Below, in pieces: positions 41,494 through 51,732 of a DNA stretch of 64,000 nt. Numbering within the stretch: position 1 is the stretch's first letter; each line of letters starts with the position of its first letter. The stretch covers positions 744,001 to 808,000 of the forward strand of contig NZ_BSFL01000003.1 of assembly GCF_027922325.1 (NCBI RefSeq), in the 5' to 3' direction. A program made the position numbers and the translations under genes. The stretch is from Methylopila turkensis (lineage in GTDB: Bacteria > Pseudomonadota > Alphaproteobacteria > Rhizobiales > Methylopilaceae). Under the pieces are notes generated by a model. The model saw nothing but the letters and a program-made list of their open reading frames with translations, searched no databases and was not told the origin of the DNA.

Positions 41494-41907
41494 TCACGCG
41501 ATCGACGGCCGCAGCAGCTTCGCGGCGTAGAGGTTCGCTTCGGTCTCGGACAGCACCCAGCCGTCTATGACGACCGAGCGGCCCTCCGCGAAGTCGATCG
41601 CGCACTGGTCCTGCACCAGACGGCGGCGGGTCGACGCGCAGTCAGTCGTCGCCGCCTCCCCCGTCAGCGGCCGCAGCCGCAACGCGGCCGCGAAGGCGTC
41701 GAACCCAGCCGGCGCGGCCTCGGCGACGACCAGTTCGCCGATCCGCCGCGTGTCGGGGTTGTCGGGCGCCAAGTCGAGCAGCGAAAAGAAGTCGGGATGG
41801 TGGCGCGGCACGAATTGGCATGCGAACCGGCTGCCGCCGTAGACGGCGCCGCCCGCGACGACCGTGGCGACCGATCCGAGCAGCAAGCGCCGTGTGATTT
41901 TTCCCAA
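41494..41907 (-). CDS. Small Tat-signal protein, probable partner of the GMC dehydrogenase
   Basis: 137 residues from a TTG start at 41907, preceded by GGGGAGGACG. The twin-arginine signal is clear (KITRRLLLGSVATVVAGG). The remainder (FSLLDLAPDNPDTRRIGELVV ... VVIDGWVLSETEANLYAAKLL) is a short globular part with two cysteines. Position and size resemble the small Tat-borne subunits of GMC dehydrogenases (fructose and sorbitol dehydrogenases), whose large subunit lacks its own signal. The family is not one I can name. It lies 16 bases after the GMC gene. Confidence 0.7.
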   Translation of the reverse strand: MGKITRRLLLGSVATVVAGGAVYGGSRFACQFVPRHHPDFFSLLDLAPDNPDTRRIGELVVAEAAPAGFDAFAAALRLRPLTGEAATTDCASTRRRLVQDQCAIDFAEGRSVVIDGWVLSETEANLYAAKLLRPSIA

Positions 41908-41923
41908 GGCGTCCTCCCCTAGC

Positions 41924-43516
41924 TCAAGCGAGCGTCGCTGCGAGATGATCGGCGAGCCGGATGGCGAGCGCCGTGATCGTCAGCGTGGGGTTGGCGCAGC
42001 CGGCGGTCGTGAAGACCGAGCTGCCGGCCATGTGGAGGTTCGCGACCGAGTGCAGCCGGCAGTCGGCGTCGACCACGCCGCGCTTCGGATCGGCGTGCAT
42101 GCGCGTCGTGCCCATGTGGTGGTAGCCGGAGAAGGCGATGTCGTGGTCCGGGGGGTCCGAGATGCCGAGCCGCATGCGGCCAAGGCCGGCGGCGCCGAGC
42201 TGCTCGCCGATGAACTGATGCGTGCGTCGCAGCCTGAGCAGGTCCTCGTCGGTCACGCGCCAGTCCAGCGCGACGCGCTGAAAGCCGAGCGGGTCGACCT
42301 CGTCGATCAAGGTGACCCGGCTGTCGGGATTGGGCGACTGCTCCGCGTCCTGCCGCAGCTTGAACGCCACCGGCCTCGAGCGCGGTTTCACCTTCCGCAT
42401 CACGTGGCGATAGGCGCCCGTGGTGACGCGCCCAAGATCGTCGACCACCTCGCAGTAGCGCTCGCCGAACCGCTCCGGAACGCGGCCATGCGCGAAGGCC
42501 TTCACCATCTCCGAAAAGGCGATCCAGCCGTAATTGCGGAACTCGTCGTTGAAGGTCTCGTCGTCGAACTGGGGGATCAGGAACGCGGCGTTGTTGTTGA
42601 GGCCGCGGGCGACGATCTCGTCCGGCGCGATCTTCAGGCCGAAGTTCAGCACCGTGTCGCCGATGGTGTGCTGCTCGTCGTAGAGCGTCGCGTCGATCTC
42701 GTCGTCGAGCGCGACCAGCGTGGTTTCGATCGTCATGTGGTCGGTGTAATAGCGGCCGACGAGACCGTTCTCGTTGCCGAGGCCCTCCGGCCGCTGCTTG
42801 CGGCAGTTCAGCAGGATGCGCGCGTTCTCGACGCCGCCGCAGGCGATGACGAAGCGGTTGGCCCTGACGCTGACGGAATGGCCGTCCAGCGCGCGCGCCT
42901 CGATCCGCTCGACGGCGGAGCCGGCGGCGTTCAGCGCGATGTCGACGAGATTGGCGTGCAGCCAGCAGGAGATCTTCGGCTCCGCCCGCACCGTCTCCAT
43001 GTATTTCAGCGCGAAGCGGGTGGGCGGGCTCTGCTGGTAGACGGTGGTGAACACCTTGGTCGGGTCGAGCGGCAGCGCCGGTCCCGGGGCGTTCGGGCGC
43101 CAATAGTCGAAGTCGTAGCGGTAGGGTCCGAGGTCGAGATAGGGCTGCGCCCGCGCGTAGAACGGATCGAGGTCGGCGCGGCCGATCGGCCAGCCGTGGT
43201 CCGGCATGTCGGGGCGCGGCGTGAAGTCGACCGGGTCGAGGGGCGCGCACATCCCGGTCCAGTGGCCGGAAGTGCCGCCGAACTGCCGGAGCCGCGACGC
43301 CGCGACGTCGATGTTCTGGTGGCCGGTGATCCGGCCTTCATACAGCGCCTGGCTATCCTCCTCGTACTGCTCGCCGCCGGATTCGAGCAGGATGACCTGC
43401 CGCCCCTTTTTCGCGAGTTCGAGCGCCAGCGTGACGCCCGCGGGGCCCGAGCCCACGACGCAGACGTCTCCCGTCAGTTCCGCCGGGGCCTCGCCCGAGA
43501 GCAGATCGCCGATCAT
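41924..43516 (-). CDS. GMC family FAD-dependent oxidoreductase (large subunit)
   Basis: 530 residues from the ATG at 43516. The FAD fold is at the N-terminus (VCVVGSGPAGVTLALELAKKGRQVILLESG), followed by GGTSGHWTGMCAPLD, the family's flavin-contact segment VIACGGVENARILL, and a C-terminal active-site part with histidines (YHHMGTTRMHADP) and NLHMAGSSVFTTAGCANPTLTITALAIRLADHL. No signal peptide is visible, so export by hitchhiking on the small Tat protein is inferred. It overlaps the upstream acyltransferase by four bases. Likely substrates are sugars, polyols or alcohols. Confidence 0.9.
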   Translation of the reverse strand: MIGDLLSGEAPAELTGDVCVVGSGPAGVTLALELAKKGRQVILLESGGEQYEEDSQALYEGRITGHQNIDVAASRLRQFGGTSGHWTGMCAPLDPVDFTPRPDMPDHGWPIGRADLDPFYARAQPYLDLGPYRYDFDYWRPNAPGPALPLDPTKVFTTVYQQSPPTRFALKYMETVRAEPKISCWLHANLVDIALNAAGSAVERIEARALDGHSVSVRANRFVIACGGVENARILLNCRKQRPEGLGNENGLVGRYYTDHMTIETTLVALDDEIDATLYDEQHTIGDTVLNFGLKIAPDEIVARGLNNNAAFLIPQFDDETFNDEFRNYGWIAFSEMVKAFAHGRVPERFGERYCEVVDDLGRVTTGAYRHVMRKVKPRSRPVAFKLRQDAEQSPNPDSRVTLIDEVDPLGFQRVALDWRVTDEDLLRLRRTHQFIGEQLGAAGLGRMRLGISDPPDHDIAFSGYHHMGTTRMHADPKRGVVDADCRLHSVANLHMAGSSVFTTAGCANPTLTITALAIRLADHLAATLA

Positions 43517-44664
43517 ATCCGCATCCCGCTCGCGCGCGCCCGCCGGGCCGCCTGAGCCCGCGCCAGCCTTTCGACGACCCACATGAAGCCCGCGCGGCCG
43601 GGCTTTTCGACGATGGCGTATGTCACCACGGAAACCCCCAGCGTCACGAAGGGCACGCACACGCCGATCACCGCCCGCTCGCCGAGCGTGCGCGCGAAGC
43701 CGAGGTGCTCCGCCCCGGCGAACAGCACCATGATGACGATCGCGTGCGTGAGGTAGATCGAATAGGACAGGTCTCCCAGCCAGATCAGCATGCGGTTGCG
43801 CAGCACGCCGGGCTCGGCCCAGGTAGCGCGCGACGCCAGCGCCGCGACCAACACCAGCATCGGCGGCCACAGCGCGTCGTAAGGCGCGTCGAGCGCGATC
43901 AGCGCGCCGCAGGCCGCGAACACGCCGACGATGACGAGCGCGTAGATCCGCGGCGTCATCGCGAGCAGCGCCGGCTCGTCGTCGAAGATGCGGCGGAGCA
44001 GGATGCCGGCCAGGAACGACGGCATCAGCCGCAGAGCGCCGCCGTCGAAAGTGAGCGTCACGAGGTCGAGGCGCAGCAGCATGTGCGACCCGACGGAGCA
44101 GACCGCGAACAGTACGAGGCTGAGCGCGAGACGCCGCGCGGTGCCGCGCACGCGGTCGGCCGCGGCGAGGTAGAGCGGGATCATCAGATAGGCGATCCAC
44201 TCGGCGCTGACGGACCAGGACGGCCAGTTCCACGCGAGATCCGGCGTCGCCCAGGCCGAGTGCAGCATGAGCGCCGTCATGACGAAGCTCGCCCCGTCGT
44301 GCGTCGCCTCCGGCGTCACGCCGAGGATGCGTCCCGCCACCACCAGCGCCAGCACGCAAACGAGCGTGAACAGATGCAGCGGCCACAGCCGCGCGAGCCT
44401 GCGGATCAGAAAGTCGCCGTGACGGAGTCTGCCTTCTCGCCACGGCCCGTCATACATGTGCGCCAGCACGAAGCCGCTGAGCACGAAGAAGAAGTCGACG
44501 ATGACGCGGCTGTATTCGATCGCGGCCGGCAGGTCGTAGTGGCCCTTCAGCACCGTGGCGTAGCTGTGCGCGAGCACCACCCACACGGCGGCGACGCCGC
44601 GCGTGGAGACCAGCTCGGGCAGCAGCATGCCTGGCGTGAAACGTCTTTGCGGTTCGGTCGTCAT
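43513..44664 (-). CDS. Acyltransferase 3 family membrane protein
   Basis: 383 residues from the ATG at 44664 (a GTG at 44706 would add 14 residues). STRGVAAVWVVLAHSYATVLKG at the start has the His of the acyltransferase-3 (OafA/NodX-like) family, and about ten membrane segments follow (e.g. VIVDFFFVLSGFVLAHMYDG, SWSVSAEWIAYLMIPLYL, LIWLGDLSYSIYLTHAIVI). It would add acetyl or other acyl groups to a surface sugar. It is the first gene of the operon with the GMC dehydrogenase and Tat small protein. Confidence 0.88.
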   Translation of the reverse strand: MTTEPQRRFTPGMLLPELVSTRGVAAVWVVLAHSYATVLKGHYDLPAAIEYSRVIVDFFFVLSGFVLAHMYDGPWREGRLRHGDFLIRRLARLWPLHLFTLVCVLALVVAGRILGVTPEATHDGASFVMTALMLHSAWATPDLAWNWPSWSVSAEWIAYLMIPLYLAAADRVRGTARRLALSLVLFAVCSVGSHMLLRLDLVTLTFDGGALRLMPSFLAGILLRRIFDDEPALLAMTPRIYALVIVGVFAACGALIALDAPYDALWPPMLVLVAALASRATWAEPGVLRNRMLIWLGDLSYSIYLTHAIVIMVLFAGAEHLGFARTLGERAVIGVCVPFVTLGVSVVTYAIVEKPGRAGFMWVVERLARAQAARRARASGMRI

Positions 44665-44880
44665 GCCATCGCGTCCCCGCGACGGGCCTGTCCGCGCCGT
44701 CGCCACGAGACGACGACGCTACGCGCAAATCCTTTACGTCCCGCTGCCAGATCGCTGCGTTTTCAGCGTTTTGCAGCCCAGCCGCGCGGGCTTCCGCGCC
44801 GATCTCAGATGACGGCTTGACGACGGCGGAGAACGAGAGCACAGTTTTCTCGTCAACAACGAACACGGAGGTCTAAGAAA

Positions 44881-44916
44881 ATGACTCCGCCGAAGCGTGT
44901 AGACAGACCAGACTGA
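44881..44916 (+). other. Possible 11-codon leader ORF in a 625-base non-coding stretch
   Basis: Between the acyltransferase start (44664) and the DUF1467 gene end (45290) there is no normal gene. An ATG at 44881, ten bases after a strong GGAGG, opens an 11-codon frame (MTPPKRVDRPD) ending in TGA. Also present are a CTGTCG/CGACAG inverted repeat (45003-45030) and a TGAGAGC/GCTCTCA pair (about 45056-45121) upstream of a hairpin at 45150. Whether a short RNA or leader peptide is made here cannot be said. Confidence 0.25.
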
Positions 44917-45149
44917 GACGCATCCGGAACGTCCCGAGCCTGGAACAACACAATTTAGCTGACTTTAGCGACGCTGCCGCGCGAAAATGTTAGGCGACAC
45001 TTCTGTCGAGGATCGGAACGACAGGAGCGCTTACGTTCTAGTCTAGGCAGGCCGCATGAGAGCAGATCGAAAGCTCGACGGGTTCGTACACGCCGACTGC
45101 CCCACGCGGGCCGGCTCTCACACGATGGAACCCGCGTCTTCGACGAACA

Positions 45150-45190
45150 GAAACGCCTCGACGGTTCGGCCGTTCGAGGCGTTTCTTGTT
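45150..45190 (+). terminator. Long hairpin, probable terminator
   Basis: GAAACGCCTCGA (45150-45161) pairs with TCGAGGCGTTTC (45174-45185), with an inner CGG/CCG stem capped by TTCGG. A T-rich tail (TTGTTT) follows on the plus strand. It would end a plus-strand transcript from the non-coding stretch and perhaps also the leftward DUF1467 mRNA. Confidence 0.55.
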
Positions 45191-45289
45191 TCGGGGGCGC
45201 CGCGAAAGGCGCGTTCAGCCGCGCCGGAAAGCCGTCGGGCTTCGTGCGGACAGAGCGTCGACCGGCAGCGCGCAGCGAGCCCGCGCGCC

Positions 45290-45564
45290 TCACACCGCCT
45301 TGTATTTCGGGAGCAGGGGCACGTCGTCGAGGCTGAACAGGTCCTGCGTCAGCACCCACATCACGACCAGGAACACGACCGTCGCGACCACGGTGTTGAT
45401 CAGGACGAGCCGTCGCAGCGGCATGCGCTCCGGGGCGCCTGCCTCGCTGCCCGGCACGACCTCGCCGGCTTCCGCCTGGCTGCGGCCGGCGAAGGGCAGC
45501 GTCGCGAACAGCGCGATCCACCAGACCACGAAGTAGATCGCGACCCAGCTGACGATCGGGAAGA

Positions 45565-45568
<4 letters not shown>
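45290..45568 (-). CDS. DUF1467 family membrane protein
   Basis: 92 residues. Two membrane segments (VSWVAIYFVVWWIALFATLPF at the start and LVLINTVVATVVFLVVMWVL) flank a hydrophilic loop, and the C-terminus ends LPKYKAV. This is the small DUF1467 family of alphaproteobacteria, nearly always next to mce, rnj and birA as here. It overlaps mce by four bases. Function unknown. Confidence 0.9.
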
Positions 45569-45969
<401 letters not shown>

Positions 45970-45980
45970 CTGCTTCGCTC

Positions 45981-46091
45981 CGTCATCCCGGCGGAGCGGC
46001 GGAGCCGCGATAAGCCGGGATCGTGATCAGGATCAAGCGCCTGCCGACAGGCAGTCCCGGCTCTCCGCTCATCGCTTCGGCCGGGATGACG
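45981..46091. repeat. 111-bp palindromic repeat with 11-bp terminal inverted repeats
   Basis: Same ends as the element at 12396-12509 (CGTCATCCCGG and CCGGGATGACG), and the same internal block near the right end (CCCGGCTCTCCGCT ... TCGCTTCGG). It lies between mce and rnj. Confidence 0.75.
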
Positions 46092-46122
46092 CGCGGTGTC
46101 GGCGGGCGCTTCTAGCGCTCGC

Positions 46123-47793
46123 TCATACCCCCACCACGCTCACATGGCATATTGGCTTTTTGCCCCATACCGTCTGCAGCTCGCCGCGCACCGCGCGCTC
46201 CACCGCCTTCTCGACCAGGCCGTGGTCGCGGCGCTTCTGGCGCGGCAGGCCGTCGAGGCAGTCGAGCACCGTGTCGCGCAGCACCTCCGGCATGGAGGTG
46301 CCCTCGTCGTCGCGCGGCGGCAGGCCGGCGAAGCGCACGGAGACGTCGCCGGACAGCTCGCCCCGCTCGTCGAAGGCGAGCGCGATCGAGACGACGCCGG
46401 CGAAGGCGAGGCGGCGGCGCTCGCCGATGGTCGGCTCGGTGGCGAAGATCATCACCTTGCCGTCCTTGAGCATGCGCCCGTTGACGACGTCGTCGACGAT
46501 CTCGGTCGGGCCGCCCGCGAGCCGCACCACGTCGCCGTTGCGGATGCGCACGACCTTCGGCACGCCGATCGACTTGGCGAAATCGGCGTGGCCGTCGAGA
46601 TGCATCTCCTCGCCATGCACCGGCGCCAGCACCTGGGGCTTGAGCCAGCCGTAGAGCATGGCGAGCTCCTCCTGCCGCGGATGGCCGGAGACGTGCACGA
46701 AATGGGTGCGGTCGGTGATGACCTCGGCGCCGCCTTCGATCAGCTTGTTGATGATGCGGCCGACCGCCTTCTCGTTGCCGGGAATGGCGCGCGACGAGAA
46801 GATCACGCGGTCGCCCTTGGCGAGGGTCACTTCGGGATGGTCGCCCTCGGAGACGCGGGCGAGCGCCGCGCGCGGCTCGCCCTGGCTGCCGGTCATCAGC
46901 GCCACCACCTTGTTGCGCGGCAGGTAGCCGAAGGCGTCCGGGCTCAGGAAATCCGGAATGCCTTCGAGATAGCCGAGCTCTCGCGCGACCTCGGTCGCGC
47001 GCGCCATGGCGCGGCCAACGAGCACCACCTGCCGGTCGGCGGCGAGCGCCGCGTCCGCGACCGCGCGCAGACGCCCGACATTGGACGCGAAGGTCGTCAC
47101 CGCCACGCGGCCGGGCGCGGTCTTGATCAGGCCGGCGAGGCTCGCCGCCACCTCGGATTCCGAGCGCGAGATGCCCTCGCGCAGCGCGTTGGTGGAATCG
47201 CCGACGATGGCCGCGACCCCCTCGTCGCCGATCGCGCGGAAACGCGCCTCGTCGGTCGGGAGGCCCAGCACCGGGGTGCGGTCGATCTTCCAGTCGCCGG
47301 TGTGCACGACCGTGCCGACCGGCGTGCGGATCGCGAGCGCGGTCGATTCGGGGATCGAATGGGCGACCGGCACCAGCTCGACGTCGAACGGCCCGACATC
47401 GAAGCGCGAACCTTCAGCCACCACGCGCACGTCGATCCGAGGCGCCTCGCGTTCGGCGGCGCGCTTGGCCGCGAGCAGGCCGGCCGCGAAGGGCGTGGCG
47501 TAGACCGGGCATTTGAGCTGCGGCCAGAGGTCCAGCAGCGCGCCGTAATGGTCCTCATGGGCGTGGGTGAGGATGATCGCCTCGATCGCCGCGCCTTGCG
47601 CCTTGGCGAAGCGGATGTCGGGCATGATCAGATCGATGCCCGGCGTGGTGACGGGGTCGCCGAAGGTCACGCCGCAATCGACCATCAGCCAACGCCGCTT
47701 GCGACCCTCGCCCAGCCCGTAGAGGCCGGCGTTCATTCCGATCTCCCCGACGCCGCCGAGGGGTACGAAAACCAGATCCTGCGCCATTCCCAA
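46123..47793 (-). CDS. rnj: Ribonuclease J
   Basis: 556 residues. The beta-lactamase-type metal motif HAHEDHYGALL, the beta-CASP region, TFASNVGRLRAV, MTGSQGEPRAALARV and the end HVSGHPRQEELAMLYGWLKPQVLAPVHGEEMHLDGHADFA are those of RNase J. It is a 5'-3' exo- and endonuclease acting on mRNA and rRNA. It starts 3 bases after the birA stop and is co-transcribed with it at the end of the nuo series. Confidence 0.95.
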   Translation of the reverse strand: MGMAQDLVFVPLGGVGEIGMNAGLYGLGEGRKRRWLMVDCGVTFGDPVTTPGIDLIMPDIRFAKAQGAAIEAIILTHAHEDHYGALLDLWPQLKCPVYATPFAAGLLAAKRAAEREAPRIDVRVVAEGSRFDVGPFDVELVPVAHSIPESTALAIRTPVGTVVHTGDWKIDRTPVLGLPTDEARFRAIGDEGVAAIVGDSTNALREGISRSESEVAASLAGLIKTAPGRVAVTTFASNVGRLRAVADAALAADRQVVLVGRAMARATEVARELGYLEGIPDFLSPDAFGYLPRNKVVALMTGSQGEPRAALARVSEGDHPEVTLAKGDRVIFSSRAIPGNEKAVGRIINKLIEGGAEVITDRTHFVHVSGHPRQEELAMLYGWLKPQVLAPVHGEEMHLDGHADFAKSIGVPKVVRIRNGDVVRLAGGPTEIVDDVVNGRMLKDGKVMIFATEPTIGERRRLAFAGVVSIALAFDERGELSGDVSVRFAGLPPRDDEGTSMPEVLRDTVLDCLDGLPRQKRRDHGLVEKAVERAVRGELQTVWGKKPICHVSVVGV

Positions 47794-47795
47794 CC

Positions 47796-48593
47796 TTATT
47801 CCCGGACCGTCGCCGCGGTTCCGAAATGCACCTCGCCGGCCGCGATCGCGACGGACGTCCCGTCAGGGGCTCGTAGCACGAGCCGCCCCTCGTCATCGAT
47901 CTTTTCGAACACGCCGCGCGCGACCCTGCCTCCGAGGTCCACCGAGACCTCCGAACCGAGCCCCGCGGCGCGCGCCATCCAGCCTTTTCGCACCTGCGCG
48001 AAGCCGCGTCCTTCGTCCCATGTCTCGAACCACGCCGCGAAGGCGTCCGTCAACGCGACGAAAAGCTGTTCTGCGGTCGCGTCGTCGCCGCGGCCTCTCA
48101 GCGAGGCCGCGGGATAGGGCAGGCCTTCGGGCGCCGAAGCCACGTTGACGCCTATGCCGACGACCACGTTCACCCGCCCGGGCGTCGAGACGTCGGCCTC
48201 GAGCAGGATGCCGGCGAGCTTGGCGCCGTCGACGACCACGTCGTTCGGCCACTTGAGCTCGGGCCTTGTCGTGGGCTGACCCAGCGAGGGCGCGACGGCG
48301 CGGAGCGCCTGCTCGAGCGCGAGGCCGGCGACGAAGCCGAGAGTGGCGGCGGTCGACGGCGGGACGCCGAGCGTGACGCCGAAGCTCGCCGCAAGATTGC
48401 CGCGGCCGGTGGACCATGCGCGGCCGCGGCGCCCGCGCCCCGACGTCTGCGCTCGGGCGACGACCCAGACCGGCCCCCTGCCCTCGCGCGCGAGGCCCAT
48501 GGCCTCGGCGTTGGTCGAGCCGACCGTATCGTAAGCCTGAAGCGCGCAGCCGGCCGCGAAAGCTCGGGAGCCGAGGGCGAAGCCCGGCTCCAC
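47796..48593 (-). CDS. birA: Biotin-[acetyl-CoA-carboxylase] ligase
   Basis: 265 residues from the GTG at 48593, just after the nuoN stop. GSTNAEAMGLAREGRGPVWVVARAQTSGRGRRGRAWSTGRGNLAASF contains the biotinyl-AMP-binding GRGRRG loop; ELKWPNDVVVDGAKLAGILLEAD and VGIGVNV complete the active site. There is no N-terminal helix-turn-helix, so it is a monofunctional ligase and not a repressor. It attaches biotin to carboxylases. Confidence 0.93.
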   Translation of the reverse strand: MEPGFALGSRAFAAGCALQAYDTVGSTNAEAMGLAREGRGPVWVVARAQTSGRGRRGRAWSTGRGNLAASFGVTLGVPPSTAATLGFVAGLALEQALRAVAPSLGQPTTRPELKWPNDVVVDGAKLAGILLEADVSTPGRVNVVVGIGVNVASAPEGLPYPAASLRGRGDDATAEQLFVALTDAFAAWFETWDEGRGFAQVRKGWMARAAGLGSEVSVDLGGRVARGVFEKIDDEGRLVLRAPDGTSVAIAAGEVHFGTAATVRE

Positions 48594-48595
48594 GC

Positions 48596-50032
48596 TCAGA
48601 ACAGCGACCGGGCGGCGGCGGATGCGGCGGCGGTGAGCGGGCCCGGATAGACGAAGTAGAGCAGAGTGAAGCCGCCCGCGACGGTGAGCACCGCCCGCGC
48701 CCCGAGCGTCATCGGCTCGAAGGCGACGGTCGGCTCGTCGAAGTAGATGATCTTGACGATGCGCAGGTAGTAGAACGCGCCCACCACCGAGAGCACGAAG
48801 CCGGCGATCGCGAGCGGATAGAGCCCGGCGTTCACCGCGGCGTAGAACACGTAGAACTTCGCGAAGAAGCCCGCGAGCGGCGGGATGCCGGCGAGCGAGA
48901 ACAGGATCATCGCCAGCACGAAGGCCATGGCCGGCTTGGCGCGCGAGAGGCCCGCGAGGTCCGAGATGCTCTCCACGTAGGATCCGTCCTTCAGCCGCAT
49001 CGAGACGATGCAGGCGAAGGCGCCGAGCGTCATCGCGACGTAGATCGCGAGGTAGATCATGACGCCGCGCACGCCCTCGGGCGTGCCGGCGGCGAGGCCG
49101 ACCAGCGCGTAGCCCATGTGGCCGATCGAGGAGTAGGCCATCAGGCGCTTGAGGTTCGTCTGCCCGATCGCGGCGAAGGAGCCGAGCGCCATCGATGCGA
49201 GCGCCACGAACACCACCACCTGTCGCCACTCGGTCGTGACCGACGGGAACGCCTCCATGATCACCCGCACGAACATCGCCATGGCCGCGACCTTGGTGGC
49301 GGAGGCGAAGAAGGCGGTGATCGGCGTCGGCGCGCCCTCGTAGACGTCCGGCGTCCACATGTGGAACGGCACGGCCGAGACCTTGAAGGCGAAGCCCGAG
49401 ATCAGGAACACCACGCCGAAGATCAGCCCGAGCGAGGCCTCGCCCGACTTCAGCGCCTCGGCGATGTCGGCGAAGCCGACCGCGCCGGTCGAGCCGTAGA
49501 CCAGCGAGGCGCCGTAGAGCAGCATGCCCGACGACAGCGCGCCGAGCACGAAGTACTTCAGGCCGGCCTCGGTCGAGCGCACGTCATCGCGGTTGATGGC
49601 GGCGATGACGTAGAGCGCGAGCGACTGCAGCTCGAGGCCGAGATAGAGCGCGATCAGGTCGTGCGCCGAGATCATCAGCATCATGCCGAGCGTCGCGAGC
49701 ACGACGAGGATGGCGTATTCGAAGCGGGCGAACTTGAGCCGCTCCATGTAGTCGAACGACAGCAGCAGAGCCGCGAAGGCGCCGATGAGCGCGACGATCT
49801 TCATGAAGCGGGCGAAGCCGTCGAGCACGAAGCCGCCGCTGAACGTCACGGCGTCCGGAGCGATCGTCACCGCCACGCCCGCCGCGGCGAGCAGCGCGAG
49901 CGCGAGCGCGTTCACCAGCCGGGTGGAGCGGTCGCCCATGACGGCGCCCACCAGCACGAGGGCGAGCGCCCCGACCGCGAGGATGATCTCCGGCAACGCG
50001 GGCGCGAGGGCGGGGAAAGCTGTGGCGTCCAT
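48596..50032 (-). CDS. nuoN: NADH-quinone oxidoreductase subunit N
   Basis: 478 residues, antiporter-like membrane subunit with about 14 segments. The key motifs [31 protein letters not shown] (here [13 protein letters not shown]), [29 protein letters not shown] and [40 protein letters not shown] are clear. It helps pump protons. It is the last nuo gene, separated from nuoM by a palindromic repeat. Confidence 0.97.
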   Translation of the reverse strand: MDATAFPALAPALPEIILAVGALALVLVGAVMGDRSTRLVNALALALLAAAGVAVTIAPDAVTFSGGFVLDGFARFMKIVALIGAFAALLLSFDYMERLKFARFEYAILVVLATLGMMLMISAHDLIALYLGLELQSLALYVIAAINRDDVRSTEAGLKYFVLGALSSGMLLYGASLVYGSTGAVGFADIAEALKSGEASLGLIFGVVFLISGFAFKVSAVPFHMWTPDVYEGAPTPITAFFASATKVAAMAMFVRVIMEAFPSVTTEWRQVVVFVALASMALGSFAAIGQTNLKRLMAYSSIGHMGYALVGLAAGTPEGVRGVMIYLAIYVAMTLGAFACIVSMRLKDGSYVESISDLAGLSRAKPAMAFVLAMILFSLAGIPPLAGFFAKFYVFYAAVNAGLYPLAIAGFVLSVVGAFYYLRIVKIIYFDEPTVAFEPMTLGARAVLTVAGGFTLLYFVYPGPLTAAASAAARSLF

Positions 50033-50084
50033 GGTGGTCAGCAGCCTTGATCGAAGTTTCGCTGGCGCGTCGGAACGCGCACGC

Positions 50085-50174
50085 CGTCATGCCCGGTGAA
50101 GCCGGGTATCCACGACTTGAATATCGAGCGTCGCCCGAAGTCGTGGATACCCGCGCTAAGGCGCGGGCATGACG
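50085..50174. repeat. 90-bp palindromic repeat between nuoN and nuoM
   Basis: Ends CGTCATGCCCG and CGGGCATGACG are perfect complements. Inside, GTATCCACGACTT pairs with AAGTCGTGGATAC. It lies in the only large gap of the membrane-subunit genes. Confidence 0.8.
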
Positions 50175-50213
50175 TGGATAAGATGGCGGCGTCTTCGCGC
50201 ATCCGACGCCGCA

Positions 50214-51728
50214 TCACCGCCCCACCAACGTGGCGGCCTTGCCGGCGCTTTCGATGGCCGCGGTGGTCTGCTGGAGCAGGCCGTCGATGGAGGCGGCGGA
50301 GAAGTCGATCACCGGCGCCGGCCACACGCCGAACAGGATCGTCAGCGCGACGAGCGGCGCGAGCAGCACGATCTCCTTGCGGGACAGGTCCGGGATGGCG
50401 GCGAGCTCCGGCTTGTCGAGCGGACCCAGCACCACGCGGCGATAGAGCCACAGCGCGTAGCCCGCCGACAGGATGACGCCGGTGGTGGCGAACAGAGCGA
50501 CCCAGGTGTTGGCCCGGAACGCGCCCATCAGCGTCAGGAACTCGCCGACGAAGCCCGACGTGCCGGGCAGGCCGACGTTCGCCATGGTGAAGACGAGGAA
50601 GGCCGCCGCGTACCACGGCATGCGGTTCACGAGGCCCCCGAAGGCCTTGATCTCGCGGGTGTGCAGCCGGTCGTAAACCACGCCGACGCAGAGGAACAGC
50701 GCGCCGGACACGACGCCGTGGCTGATCATCTGGAACACCGCGCCCTGCACGCCCTGCTCGTTCAGCGCGAAGATGCCCATTGTGACGAAGCCCATATGCG
50801 CCACCGAGGAGTAGGCGATGAGCTTCTTCACATCCTCCTGCATCAGCGCCACCAGCGAGGTGTAGATGATGGCGACGACGGAGAGCGCGAACACGAAGGG
50901 CGCGAAATACTCCGACGCCAGCGGGAACATCGGCAGCGAGAAGCGCAGGAAGCCGTAGCCGCCCATCTTCAGCAGGATGCCGGCGAGGATGACGGAGCCC
51001 GCGGTCGGCGCCTCCACATGCGCGTCCGGCAGCCAAGTGTGCACCGGCCACATTGGCATCTTCACCGCGAAGGAGGCGAAGAAGCCGAGCCACAGCCACC
51101 ACTGCATATCGGCCGGGAACTTGTAGGCGAGCAGCGCCACGATGTCGGTGGTGCCGGCCGTCCCGTACATCGCGAGGATGCCGACAAGCATCAGCAGCGA
51201 GCCGAGCAGCGTGTAGAGGAAGAACTTGAAGCTGGCGTAGACCCGGCGCGAGCCGCCCCAGATGCCGATGATCAGGAACATCGGGATCAGGCCGGCTTCG
51301 AAGAACAGGTAGAACAGCACCATGTCCAGCGCGCAGAACACGCCGATCATCAGCGTTTCGAGCACGAGGAAGGCGATCATGTACTCCTTCACCCGGTGGG
51401 TGATGGAGGTCCAGGACGCCAGGATGCAGAACGGCATGAGGAAGGCGGTCAGCACCACGAAGGGCGCCGAGATGCCGTCCACGCCGAGCTTGTATGTGAT
51501 CGAGCCGCCGAGCCATTCGGCCTGCTCCACGAACTGGAACCCGGGCTCGGCGTAGTCGAACTTCGCCCACAGCACGAGCGAGACCACGAAGTTCACCACC
51601 GTCGTCCAGAGCGCGACGTGGCGGACGTTGCGCAGGCTCGCCTCGTCCGTCCCGCGGATCATCAGCAGGAAGAACACGCCGACCAGCGGCAGGAACGTCA
51701 GCAGCGAGAGGATGGGCCAGCCGGTCAT
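50214..51728 (-). CDS. nuoM: NADH-quinone oxidoreductase subunit M
   Basis: 504 residues, an antiporter-like subunit. [61 protein letters not shown] and [19 protein letters not shown] are conserved NuoM motifs including the key lysine and histidine of the proton path. It is 4 bases below nuoL. Confidence 0.97.
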   Translation of the reverse strand: MTGWPILSLLTFLPLVGVFFLLMIRGTDEASLRNVRHVALWTTVVNFVVSLVLWAKFDYAEPGFQFVEQAEWLGGSITYKLGVDGISAPFVVLTAFLMPFCILASWTSITHRVKEYMIAFLVLETLMIGVFCALDMVLFYLFFEAGLIPMFLIIGIWGGSRRVYASFKFFLYTLLGSLLMLVGILAMYGTAGTTDIVALLAYKFPADMQWWLWLGFFASFAVKMPMWPVHTWLPDAHVEAPTAGSVILAGILLKMGGYGFLRFSLPMFPLASEYFAPFVFALSVVAIIYTSLVALMQEDVKKLIAYSSVAHMGFVTMGIFALNEQGVQGAVFQMISHGVVSGALFLCVGVVYDRLHTREIKAFGGLVNRMPWYAAAFLVFTMANVGLPGTSGFVGEFLTLMGAFRANTWVALFATTGVILSAGYALWLYRRVVLGPLDKPELAAIPDLSRKEIVLLAPLVALTILFGVWPAPVIDFSAASIDGLLQQTTAAIESAGKAATLVGR

Positions 51729-51732
51729 AGCC

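Noticed and set aside
43517..44443. N-terminal extension of the GMC dehydrogenase frame
   Set aside because: It overlaps the acyltransferase gene and has Arg-rich nonsense composition; FAD-binding sequence starts right after the ATG at 43516.
46096..48117. A 673-codon plus-strand frame opposite RNase J
   Set aside because: Shadow of rnj and birA; no start context and no domain.
48594..49358. Upstream extension of the biotin ligase frame
   Set aside because: It lies within nuoN; the GTG at 48593 gives a normal BirA length.
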